DNA from: Prevotella sp. CAG:617
GTDB taxonomy: Bacteria > Bacteroidota > Bacteroidia > Bacteroidales > Bacteroidaceae
Assembly: GCA_000438115.1 (NCBI GenBank)
Contig: FR903613.1
Span: forward strand, 39,828 to 103,827
Reading direction: 5' to 3'
DNA: 64,000 nucleotides
Shown: positions 55,936-64,000 of the stretch, in pieces
Position numbering within the stretch: the stretch's first letter is position 1
How the letters are laid out: the number at the start of each line of letters is the position of its first letter
Translations under genes and position numbers: made by a program
Notes under the pieces: model-generated
Told to the model about the DNA's origin: nothing
The model's database searches: none
The model's input: only the letters and a program-made list of their open reading frames with translations

Positions 55936-57522
55936 TTAATTTTTATATTGACCACTAATACCTGTAGCCACTTGCTCTATCAACTTGCACACATCATCAG
56001 TAAGTTGTCCATTAGCCAAGGGCACAAGTACTTCCTGATTATAGTTAGTCCGCAATGTCTGCAAGAAACTATCTTGGAAATCTGCAATTTTAGACAAGGG
56101 GACATCACGCAACAAGCCATGCGTTCCACAATATAAAATAGCTACTTGTTCGCCAACTGGCATAGGATGATATTGTGGCTGAATCAATAATTGATTATTT
56201 TTACGTCCACGATCCAATGTCATTGCAGTTACTGCATCCATATCTGAAGAAAATTTTGAAAATGCCTCCAATTCTCGATACTGAGCTTGATCAATCTTTA
56301 ATGTTCCCGAAACTTTCTTCATGCTTTTAATTTGCGCAGCTCCACCGACACGCGAAACAGAAATACCCACATCGATAGCAGGTCGGAATCCACGATTAAA
56401 AAGATTGGTATCCAAATATATCTGTCCATCTGTAATGGAAATTACATTGGTCGGAATGTATGCCGAAACGTCACCTGCTTGTGTCTCTATAATTGGCAGT
56501 GCCGTCAGAGAACCACCACCTTTTACATGTCCTTTCATGCTTTCAGGCAAATCATTCATCTTTTGAGCGACCTCTGTCTGATTATTAATTTTAGCGGCAC
56601 GCTCCAATAATCTAGAATGCAAATAAAAGACATCTCCAGGATAAGCTTCACGCCCTGATGGTCGCCGAAGAATTAACGAAACTTCTCGATAAGCCACGGC
56701 TTGTTTAGACAAATCATCATATACGACCAAAGCGTGCATACCACGATCGCGAAAATATTCACCTATCGCAGCTCCCGCAAACGGTGCATAGTATTGTAAT
56801 GCAGCTGGCTCTGCAGCTGTTGCAGAAACAATTATCGTATATTCCAACGCATTATGCTCTTTTAAGGTATTTACGATATTTGCTACTGTTGAAGCCTTTT
56901 GACCTATCGCTACATATATACAATACACAGGATCACCTTTCTCAAAATTATCCCTCTGATTAATAATTGTATCAATAGCGATTGCCGTTTTACCTGTTTG
57001 GCGGTCACCAATAATCAATTCACGTTGTCCACGTCCGATAGGTATCATTGAATCAACCGCTTTCAATCCTGTTTGCAAAGCTTGATTAACCGGTTGACGA
57101 TATATTACTCCTGGGGCTTTACGATCCAAAGGCATCAAGAATTTCTCTCCCCCAATTGGAGCCCCTCCATCCAAAGGTTCACCCAAAGGATTAATTACAC
57201 GTCCTAGCATTTGATCGCTTACCATAATTGAAGCAACTCGTCCCGTTCGCTTCACGCGTTGGCCCTCCTTGATTCCATCAGAAGGTCCCAACAAAACAGC
57301 TCCAACATTGTCCTCCTCAAGATTCATTGCTACCCCCATTACTCCATTATCAAACTCTAGCAATTCGTTTTCAGTGACATTATTCAAGCCATAAATACGC
57401 GCTACGCCATCACCAATTTGAAGTACAACACCAATTTCTTCAAATTTAATGTCATTCTTTAAATTGCCAAGTTGTTCCAATAAAACTTGCGAAACTTCAC
57501 TAGGCTTTATATTATTAGGCAT
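55936..57522 (-). CDS. atpA: ATP synthase F1 subunit alpha
   Basis: 528 aa. The non-catalytic nucleotide-binding subunit. Walker [16 protein letters not shown], signature [18 protein letters not shown]-terminal beta-barrel with [14 protein letters not shown]. It sits 31 bp after atpH. Usual length is about 510-530. Confidence 0.98.
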   Translation of the reverse strand: MPNNIKPSEVSQVLLEQLGNLKNDIKFEEIGVVLQIGDGVARIYGLNNVTENELLEFDNGVMGVAMNLEEDNVGAVLLGPSDGIKEGQRVKRTGRVASIMVSDQMLGRVINPLGEPLDGGAPIGGEKFLMPLDRKAPGVIYRQPVNQALQTGLKAVDSMIPIGRGQRELIIGDRQTGKTAIAIDTIINQRDNFEKGDPVYCIYVAIGQKASTVANIVNTLKEHNALEYTIIVSATAAEPAALQYYAPFAGAAIGEYFRDRGMHALVVYDDLSKQAVAYREVSLILRRPSGREAYPGDVFYLHSRLLERAAKINNQTEVAQKMNDLPESMKGHVKGGGSLTALPIIETQAGDVSAYIPTNVISITDGQIYLDTNLFNRGFRPAIDVGISVSRVGGAAQIKSMKKVSGTLKIDQAQYRELEAFSKFSSDMDAVTAMTLDRGRKNNQLLIQPQYHPMPVGEQVAILYCGTHGLLRDVPLSKIADFQDSFLQTLRTNYNQEVLVPLANGQLTDDVCKLIEQVATGISGQYKN

Positions 57523-57553
57523 AATTCATATTCAATTAGATTTCACATAACAC

Positions 57554-58105
57554 TCAACAAGCTGCAGTCGATAGTTTTCGTCTCATCTGCATCAATTGAT
57601 TCTTTAAACTGGCATCCATCCGATATGTTCCATATTCCAGAATAAAACCAGCCTGTATAGACTTATCGAGCACAATATCAAAGTCAACATCTTTGTGCGT
57701 CAACTTGTTCACCAACATTTTCATACGCATAACCGTTTTTTCAGAAATCGGATGCGCTGTAATCAAACGTCCCTGAGTTAAATTTTTCTCTTCACGGTAT
57801 AGTGTAATATATGAATTTGCGATAAACTGCATACAATCAACACGTTGCTGTTTAACAACCAATTCATAAAATCTGTCCGACGAAGTGGACAAAGGCTCAT
57901 CCCCACTAGTTGCTACAGACAAAATTTTATGTTTTTTGTCTGCTGCTAACGTAGGACAGAGCAATGCTGTACGCAACTGCGATACAGAAATATATGACTG
58001 CGCAAGCTTCTGCATCTCGGCATACACCAAATCTTCTTCCTTATTGATTTTGGCAAATTGCAATAAGGCCTTTGCATATCGCATCGAAACAACACCTATA
58101 TCCAT
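57554..58105 (-). CDS. atpH: ATP synthase F1 subunit delta
   Basis: 183 aa. It links F1 to the peripheral stalk. MRYAKALLQFAKINKEE and the C-terminal LVNKLTHKDVDFDIVLDKSIQAGFILEYGTYRMDASLKNQL, the conserved D-x-S-I-xGG-type strand, identify it. The sequence is divergent as usual for this subunit. 12 bp after atpF. Confidence 0.93.
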   Translation of the reverse strand: MDIGVVSMRYAKALLQFAKINKEEDLVYAEMQKLAQSYISVSQLRTALLCPTLAADKKHKILSVATSGDEPLSTSSDRFYELVVKQQRVDCMQFIANSYITLYREEKNLTQGRLITAHPISEKTVMRMKMLVNKLTHKDVDFDIVLDKSIQAGFILEYGTYRMDASLKNQLMQMRRKLSTAAC

Positions 58106-58117
58106 TCTAGTACACTT

Positions 58118-58618
58118 TTATTTTGAGGCAAGTGCTTCATCAACCAAGCGCTCCACAAATTGGTCTTGCTCTGCCGTTTTGTCCAACTTTCTTAATAGGA
58201 TTTTTTCGGCTACATTCACAGACAAGTCAGCAACTTGTGCACGTATCTCACGCAAAGCATTTTCTTTTTCAACCTGAATTTGCTTCTTCGCATTTTCAAG
58301 AAGTTTATTACTCTCTACCAGCGCTTTACTCTTCGCTTCAGATATAATGCTCTGCTGGGTTGCCATTGCCTCTTTTAAAATTCTATCCTGCTGTTCACGA
58401 GCTTCCTGAATAAGCTTTTCACTTTCAATCTTTACACGACTTAGCTTTTCATTGGCAATCCGCGCATTTTGAAGTGACTCATCAATATATTTTTTGCGAT
58501 CTTCCACCATCTTTGTAATTACAGGGAAGCCAAATTTTGCCAAGACACCGAAAACGATCACGAATGCCAAAAACATCCAGAAAAGCAGGCCTAGATCTGG
58601 AGTTAAAAAAGATGGCAT
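58118..58618 (-). CDS. atpF: ATP synthase F0 subunit b
   Basis: 166 aa. The peripheral stalk: one N-terminal membrane helix (LFWMFLAFVIVFGVLAKF, about 12-29) followed by a long charged coiled coil to the end. TPDLGLLFWM is the usual start in Bacteroidota. 18 bp after atpE. Confidence 0.95.
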   Translation of the reverse strand: MPSFLTPDLGLLFWMFLAFVIVFGVLAKFGFPVITKMVEDRKKYIDESLQNARIANEKLSRVKIESEKLIQEAREQQDRILKEAMATQQSIISEAKSKALVESNKLLENAKKQIQVEKENALREIRAQVADLSVNVAEKILLRKLDKTAEQDQFVERLVDEALASK

Positions 58619-58636
58619 AACAAATTCAATTAGAAA

Positions 58637-59978
<1,342 letters not shown>

Positions 59979-59982
<4 letters not shown>

Positions 59983-60377
59983 ACTTTCCTTTTGTTTATT
60001 GCTTCACTCTTAACCAAACTTGCATTTGTAAAAAGCAAAGTGACCAAATAAAAAAGTAATAATTGTATTACGAACATCATTGCATGATCACCTCCAGCTA
60101 TCAAATAAAGAAATATGACTGCCACGGAAATCATAAAACGCAACACTTTTGCTACCAGATAAAAACCTACCATGTGTTTGGACTGTTTGTGCAACATTTT
60201 ATTGCTTAACACCAAAGTCAGGCCGTCCATTAAGAAAAAAACTACAGCCAATCCAATCGTTGTAAAAAGACTAACCGTATCTGACGGAAAAAGAGTCTGA
60301 CTCACGATTGTAATAAGAAATACCATTACAATTTCTATTACGGCTAAAACGACTATATTTTTTCCTATGTAACTCAT
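59979..60377 (-). CDS. AtpI-like four-helix membrane protein in the atp operon
   Basis: 132 aa, four membrane helices (about 8-27, 38-57, 73-93 and 98-117) joined by short loops; basic residues in the loop KMLHKQSKHMV. In position it corresponds to the small hydrophobic AtpI/UncI-type protein proposed to help assemble the c ring. Sequence similarity to AtpI is not obvious. It overlaps atpB by 4 bp and starts 24 bp after atpC. Confidence 0.65.
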
Positions 60378-60401
60378 AAGAGATTATCTGATATACTAAG
60401 A

Positions 60402-60647
60402 TTATCTTAATTCAACACAAATCATTACCTTATTATTCTGGACTTCAACGAAACCGTTTTTTATTCCCAATGAAGATGACTCTGACTTCGTTTTATAAAC
60501 AATATCACCCGAAGTCAAACTCGAAATAATTGGAGCATGATTCTCTAAAATTTCAAATCTGCCCAATACTCCAGGAACTTGAACACTCATGACTTCGCCA
60601 TCAAAAAGCGTTTCTTCAGGAGAAACAATAGTCAAACTCAACTGCAT
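60402..60647 (-). CDS. atpC: ATP synthase F1 subunit epsilon, beta-sandwich domain only
   Basis: 81 aa: SLTIVSPEETLFDGEVMSVQVPGVLGRFEILENHAPIIS is the N-terminal beta-sandwich start. The C-terminal two-helix domain present in E. coli epsilon (139 aa), which can block ATP hydrolysis, is missing, a known state in many Bacteroidota. The ATG lies 12 bp after atpD. Confidence 0.95.
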   Translation of the reverse strand: MQLSLTIVSPEETLFDGEVMSVQVPGVLGRFEILENHAPIISSLTSGDIVYKTKSESSSLGIKNGFVEVQNNKVMICVELR

Positions 60648-60659
60648 AACGACAATCTC

Positions 60660-62189
<1,530 letters not shown>

Positions 62190-62199
62190 CTATATTTTT

Positions 62200-63177
62200 T
62201 TAGATTGACAACTCGTCAAGCACTTTAATCAACTGTTTATCCATAGGTTTCCGCTTACTTACAGCATCAACAAAAGGTACGTATACGACCTCATTATTTC
62301 GCACACCCACCATCACATTACGCTGTCCTTGTACAATAGCTTCAATAGCTCCAACTCCAACACGGCTTGCCAAAATTCTGTCACGCGCTGAAGGTGTACC
62401 ACCGCGCTGCAAGTGTCCTAAAATTGAAACGCGAACATCGAAATTAGGATATTCTTTATTCACGCGATTTGCATAATACATTGCCCCACATTTAGGACTC
62501 TCACTAACAATTACAATACAACTTTTCTTACTTTTCCGGATTCCGCGTTCCATGAATTTAATAAGTTGGTCGCTTCCTGTTGAATCTTCTGGAATTATAG
62601 CTGCCTCAGCGCCAGCTGCAATTGCACTATTCTGAGCTAAAAAGCCTGCATCGCGCCCCATAACTTCAACAAAAAAGATACGCTCATGCGATGTTGCTGT
62701 ATCACGAATCTTATCCACGCACTGCGTAATTGTATTCAACGTTGTATCGTACCCTATTGTACTATCTGTTCCATACAAGTCATTATCAATCGTACCGGGC
62801 AAACCGATACATGGTATATCATACTCTTCAGCAAAGATCATGGCTCCCGTCAAAGAGCCATTTCCACCTATTACAACTAGAGCATCTATAGCTTCTTTTT
62901 TTAAAGTTTCAAAAGCCTTTTTACGTCCGGCTGCTGTTTCAAATTCTTTTGATCGTGCCGTACGTAAAATTGTACCACCCGTTTGTATGATATTACTAAC
63001 ATCCTCTGTGGTAAACCTCTTTATTTCATCGTTGATCAAGCCATCATAACCACGATAAATGCCTTTTACCTTGAATCCGTTACATATTGCACTTCTTGTA
63101 ACAGAACGAATTGCTGCGTTCATGCCAGGAGCATCTCCCCCAGAAGTCAAGATTCCGACACATTTGATTTTTACCAT
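62200..63177 (-). CDS. pfkA: ATP-dependent 6-phosphofructokinase
   Basis: 325 aa. It phosphorylates fructose 6-phosphate in glycolysis. Substrate site PGTIDND with the catalytic Asp, [12 protein letters not shown] at the start, MGRDAGFLA and [13 protein letters not shown]. The nucleotide loop reads GGNGSLTG, with Asn where E. coli PfkA has Asp103; the following Gly, which marks ATP rather than pyrophosphate use, is kept. It lies between an NhaD-like antiporter gene and atpD with gaps of 16 and 13 bp. Confidence 0.95.
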   Translation of the reverse strand: MVKIKCVGILTSGGDAPGMNAAIRSVTRSAICNGFKVKGIYRGYDGLINDEIKRFTTEDVSNIIQTGGTILRTARSKEFETAAGRKKAFETLKKEAIDALVVIGGNGSLTGAMIFAEEYDIPCIGLPGTIDNDLYGTDSTIGYDTTLNTITQCVDKIRDTATSHERIFFVEVMGRDAGFLAQNSAIAAGAEAAIIPEDSTGSDQLIKFMERGIRKSKKSCIVIVSESPKCGAMYYANRVNKEYPNFDVRVSILGHLQRGGTPSARDRILASRVGVGAIEAIVQGQRNVMVGVRNNEVVYVPFVDAVSKRKPMDKQLIKVLDELSI

Positions 63178-63193
63178 AACTTATGTTTTTATT

Positions 63194-64000
63194 TCAACAA
63201 TATTCTGCTATCAAATAAAATATAACGCCCCCTACAAGCCATCCCAACAGTACTTTTCCTGAAATAAATCGGATATACCATCCTATAGAGACGTTCTCCA
63301 TTTTCATTAGAGCAATTCCTGCCAGCGAACCGAGTACAAACAATGAACTTCCCATCGCTGTACAAAAACTCAAGAACGGCCAAAAACTACCATTCTGCAT
63401 ATAATTTAGATATTCCACATTCTGTCCGCTTTCTATGGGAACAAAAAACAAATTACTAATTACGACAACTGTACTATCCAGCACACTTGACAAGAGCCCC
63501 ATCAATGCACCCAGTATGTACGAATTTCCTACATATTTATCAACAAATCCCCAAATTGCATTGCTCGCCTCCGTTTCATTTATTGCCCCCACAGCCAGAA
63601 ATACACCAATCAAGAATAGCATAGTTTGAATATTTGCATACTCAAGAGACTGCGGAAACAACTTAGGCACCATTTTTTCGGCTCTTAAAAAGGTCCGATT
63701 GACCAATTCATTCACGATCCACAATAAAGCCAACACGCAGAGAGCACCCACAAACGGCGACAAATGCGTAATCCGATGAAATGTTGGAATAAACCAAAGG
63801 CCGCCAATTCCAACAATCCCCATTATAACACGTTGAGCACGATACCACCAGCCATCACTAACCCCGGAAAAACGTTGTATTGATTCCACCAAAGCCAAAC
63901 GATCTGGCAGCATTTTACTAACCATATAAATAGGAATAGACATTGCCACAATGATAGGAATTACCATCATACCCGAATAGGCAGTAGGCGTAACCGCCCC
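63194..64000 (-). CDS. NhaD-like sodium/proton antiporter, C-terminal part (runs off window)
   Basis: 269 codons visible; the frame continues beyond 64000 (AVTPTAYSG before MMVIPII), so the ATG at 63970 is internal. About six or seven membrane helices. The segments LIGVFLAVGAINETE, LMGLLSSVLDSTVVVISN, CTAMGSSLFVLGSLAGIALMKMENVSIGWYIRFIS match the C-terminal half of NhaD (ion transporter superfamily), where the equivalent of SSVLDSTV is usually SAIIDNVP. The Asp is kept, the Asn is not. Likely role: sodium/proton exchange. Confidence 0.8.
   Translation of the reverse strand, partial: GAVTPTAYSGMMVIPIIVAMSIPIYMVSKMLPDRLALVESIQRFSGVSDGWWYRAQRVIMGIVGIGGLWFIPTFHRITHLSPFVGALCVLALLWIVNELVNRTFLRAEKMVPKLFPQSLEYANIQTMLFLIGVFLAVGAINETEASNAIWGFVDKYVGNSYILGALMGLLSSVLDSTVVVISNLFFVPIESGQNVEYLNYMQNGSFWPFLSFCTAMGSSLFVLGSLAGIALMKMENVSIGWYIRFISGKVLLGWLVGGVIFYLIAEYC

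Noticed and set aside
63189..63383. Short minus-strand frame overlapping the antiporter end
   Set aside because: A different frame of the same strand; the antiporter frame carries the membrane helices and continues to the window edge.

Overview
The window is an AT-rich, gene-dense piece of chromosome from a member of the Bacteroidota, most likely order Bacteroidales. Four things point there: the -7 promoter element TAnnTTTG recurs upstream of many genes; there are Bacteroidales-type conserved families (DUF6452/DUF6048, DUF4199, DUF5063, DMP19-like); the ATP synthase genes are ordered beta-epsilon first; and the epsilon subunit is very short. I cannot fix the genus. I found no phage, insertion sequence, CRISPR array, tRNA or defence island. 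Most of the window is housekeeping, and I did not find a convincing new multi-gene system. The interesting items are local: altered catalytic residues, unusual gene neighbours, a sigma-54-type promoter and one decayed gene.

Layout. 1-2,070: a two-gene Fe-S scaffold-like/GGGtGRT module, then a glycoside hydrolase-like protein that has lost its catalytic glutamates. 2,074-9,583: a leftward run of DUF4199 protein, glycosyltransferase, DUF6452, DUF6048, ApbE, DMP19-like protein, SmpB and a MetH without the reactivation domain. 9,873-14,968: rightward gyrA and two related TPR proteins. 15,105-15,471: RNase P RNA (leftward). 15,975-20,473: leftward brkB-like gene, BadF-type kinase and a RelA-type (p)ppGpp synthetase. 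20,651-22,588: a deoxy-amino-sugar cassette with two FdtA-like isomerases and an FdtB-like aminotransferase. 22,779-29,418: a complete RND efflux operon ending in an LpxA-like acyltransferase. 29,635-32,260: phosphoglucomutase and NudC. 32,462-35,182: rightward ruvC, a double ABC ATPase, and hsp20 behind a sigma-54-type promoter. 35,313-41,309: an esterase-like protein, thioredoxin and dnaE. 41,548-46,553: an S41 peptidase, a tiny overlapping ORF, an MFS transporter pseudogene and an MBOAT/SGNH acetylation pair. 46,912-50,264: an AraC regulator, an RlmI-like methyltransferase, a 3'-5' exonuclease and a DUF5063 protein. 50,359-54,965: ftsK, a LolA-like protein, trxB and an NlpC/P60 lipoprotein. 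55,055-64,000: the full F-type ATP synthase operon, preceded by pfkA and an NhaD-like antiporter that runs off the window.

Working together: several units deal with the cell envelope (glycosyltransferase, sugar cassette, LpxA-like protein, RND pump, MBOAT/SGNH pair, LolA-like carrier, NlpC peptidase). The ATP synthase cluster joins a probable ion antiporter, glycolytic phosphofructokinase and the proton-driven synthase in one transcription direction. The synthase c subunit lacks the hydroxyl residue usual in sodium-binding rings, which suggests proton coupling.
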